A stretch of 64,000 nucleotides of DNA from positions 57,415 to 121,414 of the forward strand of contig JBNGCR010000001.1 of NCBI GenBank assembly GCA_050045915.1, written 5' to 3'. Shown piece by piece: positions 47,521 to 57,148 of this stretch. Position 1 is the stretch's first letter. Each line of letters begins with the position of its first letter. Below the pieces are notes generated by a model. The model was given only the letters and a program-made list of their open reading frames with translations. It was not told the origin of the DNA and searched no databases. This DNA is from Limnospira sp050045915 (GTDB lineage Bacteria > Cyanobacteriota > Cyanobacteriia > Cyanobacteriales > Microcoleaceae). The position numbers and the translations under genes are program-made.

Positions 47521-47541
47521 AATTTAATAAAAATTGAAGTT

Positions 47542-47712
47542 CTATTTGTCGTCGTCGGGATCGCCCCAGTCGGCGGGGACGTCCCCGGCTTTGACCCGTT
47601 TGAGCACTTTTTTATCCAGGTAAAACCGTTTGGGTTTGGGGGGTTTTTTGGGGGGGTCTTCGGGGTGCCAAATCAACGCCAACAAGACGACAGCAATCAG
47701 AACGGCTTCCAT
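47542..47712 (-). CDS. Small single-span membrane protein, 56 residues
   Basis: One N-terminal hydrophobic helix (M-E-A-V-L-I-A-V-V-L-L-A-L-I-W), then a proline- and lysine-rich stretch (P-P-K-K-P-P-K-P-K-R-F-Y), and an acidic end G-D-P-D-D-D-K. The frame extends to 47805, but that part runs through a dispersed repeat containing CTCCGCGAAGCG, so I use the ATG at 47712. Unknown function; plausible real gene from its regular layout. Confidence 0.55.
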   Translation of the reverse strand: MEAVLIAVVLLALIWHPEDPPKKPPKPKRFYLDKKVLKRVKAGDVPADWGDPDDDK

Positions 47713-47940
47713 ATTCAAATAGTCCTCAAAAATGGTTCGGGATGCTCCGCGAAGCGCACCCATCGCCAGCCGGATGGGTTGACCCGGGGCGCGGGAACGT
47801 CTCATTTATCTAACTTTTTATACGGCTAGTTTAACCGGGCGATCGCGGCAATGTCAAGGAAAAACCTCATTAAAGTGAGAAAAAATCGAGAATAGGGGGG
47901 TTGTGACTCACTCAAATGAGATAACGGACGGTATAATGAG

Positions 47941-49761
47941 ATGCAATATCCGAAACCCTCCCCCGAACACGGTGAAGCCATGATCCCCAAAGATTTTTTG
48001 ATCCACCTGGCCCAACGGGCCGGAATTTCCGACAACGAATTTGAAGTCCTGTCTCGGGCGATCGCCGGAGAACCCCTGGCCGCGATCGCCCGCGATCTCG
48101 ACATCCGCAAAGATGCCCTCCAGAAGCGACTCGGGGAAGTGTACAAAAAATTTGACATCGCCGGTTCCGGCCCCGGAAAACTCGCCAAATTGCAGCAATT
48201 TCTGGTGGCGGAATATCAAAACCGGGCTGCCGCCAAACCGGCCATCCTCCGAGAGTCCGCCGCACCCCTCCCCTGGGGCAATGCACCGGAAGGCGATCGC
48301 TTCTTCGATCGCACCGCCGAACTCGACACCCTCAAAGGCTGGCTGATGGCAGATCCCGCCCCGGTGGTGATGCTGTGGGGGGCCGGGGGCATCGGCAAAA
48401 CCGCCCTCGCCACCCGAACCGTCCGCGAGATCGCCCCCCACTTCGATCACGTCATTTGGCGATCGCTCCGCCGGACACCCACTTTGGACGACTTATTCCC
48501 GACGGGCGATCGCGCCCTGCTGGTGGTAGACGACCTGGAAACCCTCTCCCCGTCGGAAATCGGCGAAAACTGGGGGCGCCACCTGCGAGCCCTGGCCGAC
48601 TCCGGGACCCCCACCCTCTTGATCGGGTGGGAACCCCCCGCCACTCTCATCTCACTTATCGAAGATCGGGCGACCCTTCAAATATTGGAATTGAACGGAC
48701 TCCCCGACTCGGAGGCCGAAAAACTGCTGCTCGCCAACGGGAAGTTAACCCCCGTCGATGCCCATTTTCGCACCGAATTGATTCACCTTTACGGCGGAAA
48801 TCCCCGGTTACTCCAACTGATTTCCACCCGATTTTTCAACCGGTTTCTGGAAACGCCGCTGCAATTGATCCAGCAAACCACTTTGAACGTCGAAAAAATT
48901 ATCCGCCAATATCGGGACGACTGGAACGATCTCGAACCGCAATTGTTGTGTTGGTTGGCACTCCACAACCGCCCCGTCGCCCGGGAAGAATTGACGGAAA
49001 ATTTGATGGTCGCCGAAGACGCGATCGCCCTGATATCTATTTTAAAATCCCTGGAGGCGCGATCGCTCATCCAAGCCGTCGCCCCCGACCAATTTATCCT
49101 CAGCCCCGCCGTCCGCCGCCTCATCTCCCACCATTTACTGGCGAAATACCTCAACCAATTGGGCTACCAACATTATCTCGACGGCGAATTTCAAAGCGCC
49201 CGTTCCGCCCTGACAGACGCCATCCGCTACAACCCGAACCTGGCGCCGGCCCATTACAATTTGGGCTCGACGGACGAACGGTTACAACAGTTTGAATCGG
49301 CCCGGAACCACTACGAAATTGCGGCGAAAGGCGGTGGCAGGGCCGCCCACGCCGCCGTCAGCAACTTGGCGCGGCTGGCGCTTTTAGAGGGGGATGCCGA
49401 AGCCGCGATCGCCTTGATTGATGGTATCTCAAATCGGGTCAGCGATCGCGGAGTTGAAGTCGCCCTCCAGAAAAACTTGGGTTGGGCTTATTTTCTCAAA
49501 AACGATCCCGATACGGCGGAAAAGCATTTGCGAAATGCCCTAGATATTGACAATAATAATTCGGCGGTTTGCTACCTGTTGGCGCAGGTTTTGGAAGTAA
49601 AAGGAGAACGTCAACAAGCCCTGATATTTTGGGAAAGCGGCTTCGCCGACGACGATCGCGATCGCGCCACTTCAGCAACCCCTTGGCGACAGCCAGAGTT
49701 GGAGGGGTGGCGGGCGATCGCGCGACAGCGGTTGAACGCCGGGACTCCCCAAAAAGCCTAA
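47941..49761 (+). CDS. STAND-type NTPase with N-terminal HTH-like domain and TPRs
   Basis: A 606-residue soluble signalling NTPase. The N-terminal 90 residues look like the helix-turn-helix domain (L-S-R-A-I-A-G-E-P-L-A-A-I-A-R-D-L) found at the front of many cyanobacterial NB-ARC and WD40 proteins. The NB-ARC domain has Walker A G-A-G-G-I-G-K-T at 147-154, Walker B L-L-V-V-D-D-L-E at 193-200, and a G-G-N-P-R-L-L motif near 285. About four TPR repeats fill residues 415-580. STAND proteins switch on by oligomerising after sensing a ligand; roles include phage defence and regulation, but no effector domain is fused or adjacent. Met 14 (47980) may be the true start. Confidence 0.85.
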   Translation: MQYPKPSPEHGEAMIPKDFLIHLAQRAGISDNEFEVLSRAIAGEPLAAIARDLDIRKDALQKRLGEVYKKFDIAGSGPGKLAKLQQFLVAEYQNRAAAKPAILRESAAPLPWGNAPEGDRFFDRTAELDTLKGWLMADPAPVVMLWGAGGIGKTALATRTVREIAPHFDHVIWRSLRRTPTLDDLFPTGDRALLVVDDLETLSPSEIGENWGRHLRALADSGTPTLLIGWEPPATLISLIEDRATLQILELNGLPDSEAEKLLLANGKLTPVDAHFRTELIHLYGGNPRLLQLISTRFFNRFLETPLQLIQQTTLNVEKIIRQYRDDWNDLEPQLLCWLALHNRPVAREELTENLMVAEDAIALISILKSLEARSLIQAVAPDQFILSPAVRRLISHHLLAKYLNQLGYQHYLDGEFQSARSALTDAIRYNPNLAPAHYNLGSTDERLQQFESARNHYEIAAKGGGRAAHAAVSNLARLALLEGDAEAAIALIDGISNRVSDRGVEVALQKNLGWAYFLKNDPDTAEKHLRNALDIDNNNSAVCYLLAQVLEVKGERQQALIFWESGFADDDRDRATSATPWRQPELEGWRAIARQRLNAGTPQKA

Positions 49762-50224
49762 GGTTTCAATCCGGGGGGAACGATGGGATCGTCTTCGTCA
49801 GCAGCCATCATCATCATTGGAGATCGGTAGGAATGTACGGTTGTTGATAGCTCCAATTCATCCCCCATCAATTCCGGAAAAAGGGGGCTGTCGTGTCCCG
49901 CCCGCTAGAATCGGTTTTTAAAACTCATAGCAGGGAGAAATGATAGACCGTATCGATCTCCTTAATCATCTGAATCTGATTGGATCGGGTAGGGGCGCCT
50001 GGCTTGCGCCCTCGGGAATTGATTCCCAAGCGGTTTGGATATCCAACCCGTTTTGTTCTGAGTATTCCACCGGATTTGATCGGATAACTTTTTGTAGTTA
50101 TTTTAACAAATTTTACAAAAGCTAAATGATCCTTAAGAATTCTATCGATTTCAGAGACGGGGGCTAAAACAATCGACAGGTAGGACAAACTAAAATATGA
50201 GATCGATTCACCCGAGCGTCGCCC
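49762..50224. other. Intergenic region with a dispersed repeat
   Basis: No gene is supported. It contains the inverse copy of the 8.4 kb repeat at 49958-50027; the peptides predicted here come from that repeat. Confidence 0.6.
49958..50027. repeat. Dispersed repeat, copy 2 (inverse of 8367-8435)
   Basis: About 70 bases, best conserved in GTAGGGGCGCCTGGCTTGCG and GGGAATTGATTCCC. The other copy lies in opposite orientation beside the assembly gap. Confidence 0.7.
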
Positions 50225-52300
50225 ATGAGCTACTGTCTCAATCCCCTCTGTCCGGCTCCTGAAAATTCCCCAGGAAGCCACGTCTGCTCGAACTGCGGCT
50301 CATCTTTGCTGCTCGATCGCCAATATCGGGCCGTGCAGAATCTCGGCGGCGGGGGCATGAGCCGGACATTTTTGGGCGTCGATGAAAGGCGATCGCGAAC
50401 CTCCTGCATCCTCAAACAATTCTCCCCCCAACAGCAGAATTTCGCCGCCGTCCAAAAAGCCACAGACCTGTTTCACCAGGAGGCGATGCGGCTGCAGGAG
50501 TTGGGCAATCATCCCCAAATCCCGCACCTGTACGCCAGTTTGGAATCCGAGGGGCGATTGTACTTGGTGCAGGAATATATCGAGGGAGAAAATCTCCTGC
50601 AGGAGTTGGAATTGGGGAAACCCTTCGGCGAAGAAACCGTGCGGGAACTGCTCTGGGACCTGTTGCCCATCCTCCAATTCATCCACCACCACCAAGTCGT
50701 CCACCGCGATATCAAACCCGAAAATATCATCCGCCGCCGTCAAGACGGCCATTTGGTGCTCGTCGATTTCGGCGTCGCCAAACATGAAATCGACATCCTT
50801 CACCCCAAAACCGGGACGATGACGGGAACCATCGGCTACGCGCCTCTGGAGCAAATTCGCGGGGGAAAGGCTTACCCGGCCAGCGACCTCTACAGTTTGG
50901 GCATCACCTGCATCCACCTGCTGACGGGGATTGCCCCCGGTGAGCTGTTCGACCCGTTCACGGGGGAGTTGATTTGGCGATCGCACCTGGAACGAACCGG
51001 CCGCAGCATCGGCCCCCCCCTGAACCGCATCCTCAATAAACTCCTCGCCGACTGGGTGAAAGACCGCTACCAGTGCGCCGAGGAGGTTTTGCAGGATCTC
51101 CGACCCGCCCCTCACCCGAGCCGCCCCCTACAAATCCGAGTCGCCGTCGAACTGGCGACCCGACAGGCGGAGTTCGCCCACCAGCAGCCGATCTGGGGCG
51201 TTCCGCCACCGCAATCCTTCGGTGTGGGGATCTTTTCCGGTTCCCCATCTCCCCCGCCGATCTCTATTCCCCTGTTAAATTGCAACTGCGGCGGACAACT
51301 GGGTTTCGATGAAATCGTACCGCCAAAATCCCCCGAAACCTGGCGGTGTGGGGTCGTCCTCAAAGGGCACTCGGCCCCCGTGCGGGCGATCGCGATCGGG
51401 CCGGACGGGTATCTGTTGATCAGCAGCAGCGCCGACCGCACCATTCGACTCTGGAACCTCTGCACCGGCCAACTGCTGCACCGCTTTTGCGGCCATGCGG
51501 CGGCGGTGAATGCGATCGCCCTCAGTCCCAACGGGCGGCGCCTGGTCAGCGGCAGTTGCGATCGCACCCTGCTGGCCTGGAACCTCAAAACCCGCGCCAT
51601 GACCGACCGCTTTTTCAGCCACTCCGGTTCCCCCTACAGCCACCGCAGCGGCCCCATCAACGCCGTCGCCTACAGCCCCGACGGCCGCATCGTCGCCAGT
51701 TGCGGCGCCGACCCTACCATTAAACTCTGGAACCAGCGCAACGGGGAACTCCTCTACCGCCTCCGGGAACACTGTGGTCCGGTCTTTTGCGTGACTTTCG
51801 TGCGACGTACCTCCCCCACTGCCGCCGCCCCCCACTCCTGGGGCGACCATCCCCAGTCCAGTTTGTTTGCCAGCGGCGGCGCGGACGGACAGATCAAAAT
51901 CTGGCGATTCGGACTGTTTAACAGCCTCTACACCCTCGCCGGACATTCCGGCGCCGTCGGGTCCGTGGCGTTCGGTCCCGACCCGAACCTCCTGGCCAGC
52001 GCTGGCGCAGATGGCACCGTGAAATTGTGGGATTTCCAGCGGGAAAATTTACTCGCCACCCTCCCCGCGCCTGGGGGAACGACGCCGAGCATTGCAATCA
52101 GTCCCGACGGGAAAATGTTGGCCTGGGGCGGCGGTGACGGGACGGTGTGCCTGTGGATACTCGACCCCCCGGAATTTTCCACAAATCCAACGTTTCAGTT
52201 GGCCGGATACGGCCCCGTCGCCTTCGGCGCGGACAGCAGGACTCTGATTTGCAATGGCGGGAATAGTGAAATTTGGGTTTGGCATTTGGGGGAGGATTAG
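50225..52300 (+). CDS. Ser/Thr protein kinase with zinc ribbon and WD40 repeats
   Basis: A 691-residue kinase. The N terminus has the same zinc ribbon as the 11.5 kb kinase (Cys 4, 9, 21 and 24). The kinase domain (about 33-290) has a GGGGMSRTF glycine loop, K64, HRDIKPEN at 160-167 and DFG at 181-183, so it should be active. About seven WD40 repeats (about 375-690, each ending in a W-x-x or W-D segment such as I-R-L-W-N and V-K-L-W-D) form a propeller likely to bind a protein. No obvious substrate is adjacent. Confidence 0.93.
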   Translation: MSYCLNPLCPAPENSPGSHVCSNCGSSLLLDRQYRAVQNLGGGGMSRTFLGVDERRSRTSCILKQFSPQQQNFAAVQKATDLFHQEAMRLQELGNHPQIPHLYASLESEGRLYLVQEYIEGENLLQELELGKPFGEETVRELLWDLLPILQFIHHHQVVHRDIKPENIIRRRQDGHLVLVDFGVAKHEIDILHPKTGTMTGTIGYAPLEQIRGGKAYPASDLYSLGITCIHLLTGIAPGELFDPFTGELIWRSHLERTGRSIGPPLNRILNKLLADWVKDRYQCAEEVLQDLRPAPHPSRPLQIRVAVELATRQAEFAHQQPIWGVPPPQSFGVGIFSGSPSPPPISIPLLNCNCGGQLGFDEIVPPKSPETWRCGVVLKGHSAPVRAIAIGPDGYLLISSSADRTIRLWNLCTGQLLHRFCGHAAAVNAIALSPNGRRLVSGSCDRTLLAWNLKTRAMTDRFFSHSGSPYSHRSGPINAVAYSPDGRIVASCGADPTIKLWNQRNGELLYRLREHCGPVFCVTFVRRTSPTAAAPHSWGDHPQSSLFASGGADGQIKIWRFGLFNSLYTLAGHSGAVGSVAFGPDPNLLASAGADGTVKLWDFQRENLLATLPAPGGTTPSIAISPDGKMLAWGGGDGTVCLWILDPPEFSTNPTFQLAGYGPVAFGADSRTLICNGGNSEIWVWHLGED

Positions 52301-52409
52301 GGGGCGATCGCGATTCCTCAAAATCTGACTTTCGGTAGGTGACAAAAATCGAAGCACAAGTTATGATGCGATCGCAATTGATCATCCGATATTAAGGACA
52401 GTTTAAATT

Positions 52410-52712
52410 ATGACGGATCAGACGACAGATAAAAAAGCTTACCAAGACAAATTTCAGGCGAAACTCGACAAGATGAACGCCCAAATTGACGAACTCAAAG
52501 CCAAAGCCAAACAGGCTAAAGCAGATGCCGCGATTAACTATCACGAGCGGATCGAGGAACTGGAAGTCAAGCGGAATCAAACCCAGGACAAGCTGAAAGA
52601 ATTGCAGCAAGCCAGCGGGGAGGCTTGGGAAGATATTAAAGATGGTTTTGAAAGCGCTTGGGGCGAACTTCAAGGTTCATGGGAAAAGGCGATGGAGAAG
52701 TTCAAATCTTAA
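52410..52712 (+). CDS. Small coiled-coil protein, 100 residues
   Basis: Highly charged and helical: K-L-D-K-M-N-A-Q-I-D-E-L-K-A-K and similar heptads through residues 10-70, then an amphipathic end with three Trp (A-W-E-D, A-W-G-E and S-W-E-K). Related small proteins are common in cyanobacteria, but their role is not known to me. It converges on the small protein at 52709 and the mscS-like gene beyond it. Confidence 0.75.
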   Translation: MTDQTTDKKAYQDKFQAKLDKMNAQIDELKAKAKQAKADAAINYHERIEELEVKRNQTQDKLKELQQASGEAWEDIKDGFESAWGELQGSWEKAMEKFKS

Positions 52713-52816
52713 TTTTTGAGATCGGCGATCGCCGGGATTTTTGAGTCTAAAAAATCTCGGCGATACTCTGATTCGTCCATCGGGTCGGCATCATAGTCTA
52801 CGAAATTCCAACCCAT
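52709..52816 (-). CDS. Small protein coupled to the MscS gene, 35 residues
   Basis: ATG at 52816-52814 and TAA at 52711-52709. The start overlaps the stop of the MscS gene as T-A-A-T-G, the classic arrangement for translational coupling, which argues that it is translated. The product is soluble and acidic (MGWNFVDYDADPMDESEYRR and so on), with aromatic residues in the first third and no membrane segment. I do not recognise a family. Its 3' end overlaps that of the coiled-coil gene by four bases. It is too short for most gene callers. Confidence 0.6.
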   Translation of the reverse strand: MGWNFVDYDADPMDESEYRRDFLDSKIPAIADLKN

Positions 52817-54906
52817 TAATTTTCCTCCGATTTTGTGAAATTATCGATATTTTTTGCCGGTTGCAACCACAGATTTTGTTGGGGAATCCCGATCGCGATC
52901 CCGTCCCGTTCAAAGGCTTGCTTGACTCGGTAGCGAAATTCGCGCCCCACCGCCCACTGCTGGCTGGGCTTGGTCTTGATCAACCCCCGAATGACAACAC
53001 CCGTGTGGGCGACTTCCTCCACCCCCAAAATGCTCAAAGGTTCCAGAAACAAATCTTCCCACTCGGACTCCTCTTGCATTTCCTTCGCCACATTTTTCAT
53101 CACTTCGATCGCTTTTTCGATATCGGCGGCATAGCCGATGGAGATGGTGAAATTCACCCGCGACCAATTTTTGGTCATGTTCCGGACGACCCCCACCAAA
53201 CCGTTGGGAATGGTGATCAATTCCCCGTCCAAATTCCGCAATTCGGTGATGTAGAGATTCATGCTTTCCACCGCCCCCGCATACTCGTTCATCGCGATCA
53301 CGTCCCCCACCGCATAGCGATCGTTGAACAAAATTAAGATGCCGTTCAATACGTCTTTGATCGTATTTTGGGAAAAATAAGTGATCGCCAAACCCACCAC
53401 CCCCGCACTCGCTAGAAAAGCCGTTGAAATGCCGAGCACCTGAATCGTCCACAAAATTCCCAGCACCCCAAATAATATTGTCGTCATTCCTTTTATAGCC
53501 CGGGACGAGGTGTTGGCTCGCAGGGCGTAACGTTGAGAGGTTGGATCGTACAGTTGCTGTTCCTTCGCCCACCGATTCAGATAATAATCCGTCAAAAAGT
53601 CGCTGACGCGATCAGCGAGGCTGACAAACAACCAAACCAGCAAAATGAACACATATTGAGTTTCAATAATTTCGCTGTAATTGCGAGTTTCAGGATAAAG
53701 ATCTAAAATATGCGATATCCCAAAAAACACGATAAAAATTTCCCCCCACATTAAAATTCTCCGGAGCAAACGGATCAAATTTCGTCGTTGTTTTAGGAGG
53801 CTCTGTTGTTTGAGGGATAGGGTGGGTATCTGGGATAGAAAAGATTTCGAAATCAGGCTGAAAGCCAGAGCTTGTAAAGCCGGATTTTTGAAACCGTGAT
53901 CCTCGGAATTAAAGCCGTTTTTTGATGGGTTGGTTTGGGAATCCTTGCCGCCACCCTTCCCACCTTCTGAATCGGCTTTGTTGTGCCTTCCCGAACCCAC
54001 GGATTCGGGATTGACAGCCATCGATTTTTCGAGGGTTTGGAGTTCCTTCTTCAAAGAGCGATCGAGTTTTCTGAGCCGCCTTTGCAGCAGCCAAGTCAGT
54101 ACGGTAAAGGCGACGATAAAGATCGCAATTTTCAGAGATTTGATCAACTGGTCTTCGTACCAGGAGCGCGTATTTTCCGCCCGTTCGATAAATTCCCCGA
54201 GCGAGTCGATCAGAGCCGTTCTAATTTGCTCCTTCCAAATCGGTGCCAACTCTTCGGCAGATAGCATATTATTGGCGATCGCATCCAATTCCGTCACGGT
54301 GACAATTACCTGCTGTTGCAATCCGTGTTGGGCTGGAAATGCGATCACCTCCTGATCATTCAGCTTCCCAATTTTGAGTTCTAATTTGTCCGGCGAAATG
54401 GGTGGCAAGCCGTGAGAAAAAAGAACTCGTTTATTAATTTCACTTTTCAAATTTTCGGTCACTTTAGTAACGCTATCGAGCGGGTTCGATGCTTCCGCAG
54501 AATTATTTTCCTCCGTCAATTGTTCGGAAGATTGTGATGTTTCCTCGGTGTACAGAATCCAAGCCCGGACGATGCGTTCCAGAAGCCCCTGAACCCGTCT
54601 AGCCCGCTGTTCGGCCGTCAATTCGACGGTCGCCCCGGCATTAGCTTCTACCTCCGGATACGTCGCCACCATCAGCACTTTTGTGCCGTACAGCCAAACG
54701 TCCGCGCACTTCAATTCCCCGCACAAATAAGAGCGGTTTACATTCCAAAAAGAACGGCTCATGCCACGATTGTCGCCGGTGTTTGTTCCGTCCGAACCGC
54801 CGAACAGCGAAAGTTGCGCTTGAGAAATGCCGGGGATCAGAAACGTCAACCCCAAACTCAAAAGGGCGATCGCGACAAATTTTTTAACGGGTTTCGATTG
54901 CAGCAT
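52816..54906 (-). CDS. MscS family mechanosensitive channel
   Basis: A 696-residue large MscS-type channel. A signal peptide starts at M-L-Q-S-K-P (54906; the longer frame has no sensible upstream sequence). A periplasmic part of about 250 residues precedes the membrane helices, and the conserved MscS core follows (about 500-690), with the pore helix region before F-S-Q-N-T-I-K-D-V-L-N-G-I near 540, and the beta domain with I-P-N-G-L-V near 610. It would release osmolytes under membrane tension. It lies 43 bases after the peptide-binding protein gene on the same strand. Confidence 0.93.
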   Translation of the reverse strand: MLQSKPVKKFVAIALLSLGLTFLIPGISQAQLSLFGGSDGTNTGDNRGMSRSFWNVNRSYLCGELKCADVWLYGTKVLMVATYPEVEANAGATVELTAEQRARRVQGLLERIVRAWILYTEETSQSSEQLTEENNSAEASNPLDSVTKVTENLKSEINKRVLFSHGLPPISPDKLELKIGKLNDQEVIAFPAQHGLQQQVIVTVTELDAIANNMLSAEELAPIWKEQIRTALIDSLGEFIERAENTRSWYEDQLIKSLKIAIFIVAFTVLTWLLQRRLRKLDRSLKKELQTLEKSMAVNPESVGSGRHNKADSEGGKGGGKDSQTNPSKNGFNSEDHGFKNPALQALAFSLISKSFLSQIPTLSLKQQSLLKQRRNLIRLLRRILMWGEIFIVFFGISHILDLYPETRNYSEIIETQYVFILLVWLFVSLADRVSDFLTDYYLNRWAKEQQLYDPTSQRYALRANTSSRAIKGMTTILFGVLGILWTIQVLGISTAFLASAGVVGLAITYFSQNTIKDVLNGILILFNDRYAVGDVIAMNEYAGAVESMNLYITELRNLDGELITIPNGLVGVVRNMTKNWSRVNFTISIGYAADIEKAIEVMKNVAKEMQEESEWEDLFLEPLSILGVEEVAHTGVVIRGLIKTKPSQQWAVGREFRYRVKQAFERDGIAIGIPQQNLWLQPAKNIDNFTKSEEN

Positions 54907-54949
54907 TTTTGAGAACCAGTAACAGAAAATTAATCCTCTAAATTTCGAG

Positions 54950-56680
54950 TCAAGTTTCGACCGAGTTTTCGGTTCTCCTCCAGTTGCTAATATCCCAAGT
55001 GTTCGCATCCCAGGGAGTCGGATCGATCCCCGTCAAAGTATTGCTAACCCCCGTCGTCGTGGCGCGATCGACGATGGGAATCACCGCAAAATCCTCCCGC
55101 AACAATTCATCCATCTGCCGAAATAATGCCGCCCGCTTTTCCGGGTCGAGTTCCGTCATCGCCCGTTTCCACAATTCGTCATATTCCCGATTACAATAGC
55201 GGGCATAATTCGGTTTTTGCCAGCTATTCTCCTTTTGAGATATTTCCTCGCACGTCCACCATTTCATGTGCGGCCCCGGATCGGGGCTATCATTTCCGGT
55301 GGTAAATTCCTGCAAATCTGCATAAAAATGATTGAGAGTATCCGTATTCCCCGGATCGCCCGAAAAGAAAATACTCGGGTCGATACTCTTCAATTCCACC
55401 CCCACGCCGATCGCCTCCAAAGACTGCTTCACGATCTCCTGGGTTTTCTGCCGCACCGGGTTCACCGACGTTTGAAAAACCACCCGCATTTCCACCCCAT
55501 CTTTATCCCGAATGCCGTCACCATTACTATCTATCCATCCCGCCTCATCCAACAAAGCCCCCGCCTTTTCTACATTAAATTCATAGTCAATTTGATCCGA
55601 ACTATACTGCTGAGGGACCACGATCAACTGGGCGGTAGGCCGTCCGGTGGGGCCGTAAAGTTGGTTGGAAATCGTGTCGCGATCGACCGCCAGATCGAAC
55701 GCCTGCCGAACTTTTTTATCGGTAAAAAATGGGTGGGGAAACTCCACGCTCGATCGCTCCCCGTCCGCCGTCGCTTGGTTCGGATCGGTAAAATTGAACA
55801 TGATCCGCTCGACATAAGACCCGAAATTCGCCAAAACTTTCCCCCGTCCCGCCGCTTCCAACTGTTTGAGAATATTCGCCTCCACCTGCAAATTAAAAGC
55901 GTAGTCCGCATCCCCCGTCTGCAACACCGCCCGCGCCGCCGAAGTCGCATCGCCGCCCCCCTTCAATTCCACCCGTTCAAAATAGGGTTTTCCCACATCC
56001 CAATAGTCGGGGTTGGCGGTGTAAATAACAATATCCCCCGGCTTGAATTCTTCCACCAAAAACGGCCCCGTTCCGACGGGTTGATTGTTGGCTTCGGCTT
56101 CCCGAATGTTGGCACCGTTGTAGGGTGAAAAAATATGTTCGGGAAGGATCGCCCCCGTCTGTCCGGTAAAGGGAACCGCCCAGCCCGGAGTCACATCTTT
56201 GAAGGTAATTTTAACCGTATGATCGTCGATCGCTTCCACCGTTTCGATACCCGAAAACGCCTCCAAATTGGAAGAGGCGACGTCGGGGTTGCTGATAAAA
56301 TTGTAGGTAAAAACGACATCCTCGGCGGTGAAAGGTTCGCCGTCGGACCAGGTGACATCCGGCTTCAATTTCCACGTCACGGAACGCCCGTCCGCCGCCA
56401 CGCCGCCATTTTCTTTGCTGGGAATTTCCGCCGCCAGGAAGGGCACCAGGCGATCGCTATTATCGTAACTCGCCAGGGGTTCGTATACCAACCGGGCGGC
56501 GTCGAAGTCCTTGAACCCGCTGGCGAGGTGGGGGTTGAGGATGGTGGGCGCCTGCCAGTAGAGGAGTTTGAGGGTTGTGCCGTCCGCCGCGGTGGGGGTG
56601 TCCTGGGACGTGCAGGCGGCGAAGGTGAGGGAGAGGATGCAGGAGAGGATGACGAGAGGGAGGAATAGACGCCGGATCAT
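54950..56680 (-). CDS. ABC transporter substrate-binding lipoprotein (family 5, peptide type)
   Basis: A 576-residue extracytoplasmic binding protein of the DppA/OppA/nickel family. A lipoprotein signal with L-T-F-A-A-C places Cys near residue 22. The SBP_bac_5 domain starts L-L-Y-W-Q-A-P-T-I-L-N-P-H, with the usual Y-E-P-L, D-G-E-P-F-T-A-E-D-V-V-F-T and G-T-G-P-F motifs. It should bind oligopeptides or a related ligand in the periplasm. The permease and ATPase genes are not adjacent. It precedes the MscS gene on the same strand. Confidence 0.93.
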   Translation of the reverse strand: MIRRLFLPLVILSCILSLTFAACTSQDTPTAADGTTLKLLYWQAPTILNPHLASGFKDFDAARLVYEPLASYDNSDRLVPFLAAEIPSKENGGVAADGRSVTWKLKPDVTWSDGEPFTAEDVVFTYNFISNPDVASSNLEAFSGIETVEAIDDHTVKITFKDVTPGWAVPFTGQTGAILPEHIFSPYNGANIREAEANNQPVGTGPFLVEEFKPGDIVIYTANPDYWDVGKPYFERVELKGGGDATSAARAVLQTGDADYAFNLQVEANILKQLEAAGRGKVLANFGSYVERIMFNFTDPNQATADGERSSVEFPHPFFTDKKVRQAFDLAVDRDTISNQLYGPTGRPTAQLIVVPQQYSSDQIDYEFNVEKAGALLDEAGWIDSNGDGIRDKDGVEMRVVFQTSVNPVRQKTQEIVKQSLEAIGVGVELKSIDPSIFFSGDPGNTDTLNHFYADLQEFTTGNDSPDPGPHMKWWTCEEISQKENSWQKPNYARYCNREYDELWKRAMTELDPEKRAALFRQMDELLREDFAVIPIVDRATTTGVSNTLTGIDPTPWDANTWDISNWRRTENSVET

Positions 56681-56777
56681 GATTGGGAATTGCTCAAAGT
56701 GTCCGCCTTTAGTGTTTTAGCAGAGATCGGCGCATTTTGGGAAATGTTGGTTTTGGAGGCGATCGCGTCATTAGTCA

Positions 56778-56842
56778 AGAAACCGGGTTTCTTTGGGAGA
56801 GTTAGGTGAGAATTGAGAGAGACTCGTAGAAACCCGGTTTCT
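56778..56842. repeat. 65-base element with 15-base inverted ends
   Basis: AGAAACCGGGTTTCT at 56778-56792 and its complement AGAAACCCGGTTTCT at 56828-56842 bound a 35-base middle. The 64-base unit at 57875-57938 has the same ends and a related middle (GAGAGAG then TCGTAGAAACC). This MITE-like layout would also fold into a hairpin. Confidence 0.8.
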
Positions 56843-56848
56843 AAATCG

Positions 56849-57148
56849 CTATTCCCTTCGCCGTAACTGCCAATAATCCGGTTTACGTCTGCCATGCATG
56901 ACCGCCAAAATCAAAATATACTCTGACTCAACCGTGTAGAGTATCGCATAGGGGAAACGTTGCACCAAACAGCGTCTCACTCCCGCCTCAAGCATTGGAT
57001 ACCGCTGAGGAGTTTCCCGGAGACGATAGACGGCATCCTCAACAGCATCAATGAACGACTGGGCAAGAGTTACATTTCTTTCGGCGTAATAGCGGACGGC
57101 TTCCGCATACTCCGCGAGGGCATCAGGATGAAAAACGTATCGCATCAA
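56849..57148 (-). CDS. RelE/ParE family toxin
   Basis: A 99-residue ParE-type protein: H-P-D-A-L-A-E-Y-A-E-A near residue 7, a helical hairpin with R-Y-Y-A-E-R, then F-P-Y-A-I-L-Y and I-L-A-V-M-H-G-R-R-K-P-D-Y-W near the end, the usual toxin core. ParE toxins inhibit DNA gyrase and RelE toxins cut mRNA; which applies is not clear from sequence. Its start overlaps the antitoxin stop by four bases, so the two are coupled. The C terminus ends six bases before the 65-base palindrome element. Confidence 0.9.
   Translation of the reverse strand: MMRYVFHPDALAEYAEAVRYYAERNVTLAQSFIDAVEDAVYRLRETPQRYPMLEAGVRRCLVQRFPYAILYTVESEYILILAVMHGRRKPDYWQLRRRE

Noticed and set aside
49925..50281. 118-residue minus-strand frame
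   Set aside because: Derived from the dispersed repeat and the antisense of the kinase start.
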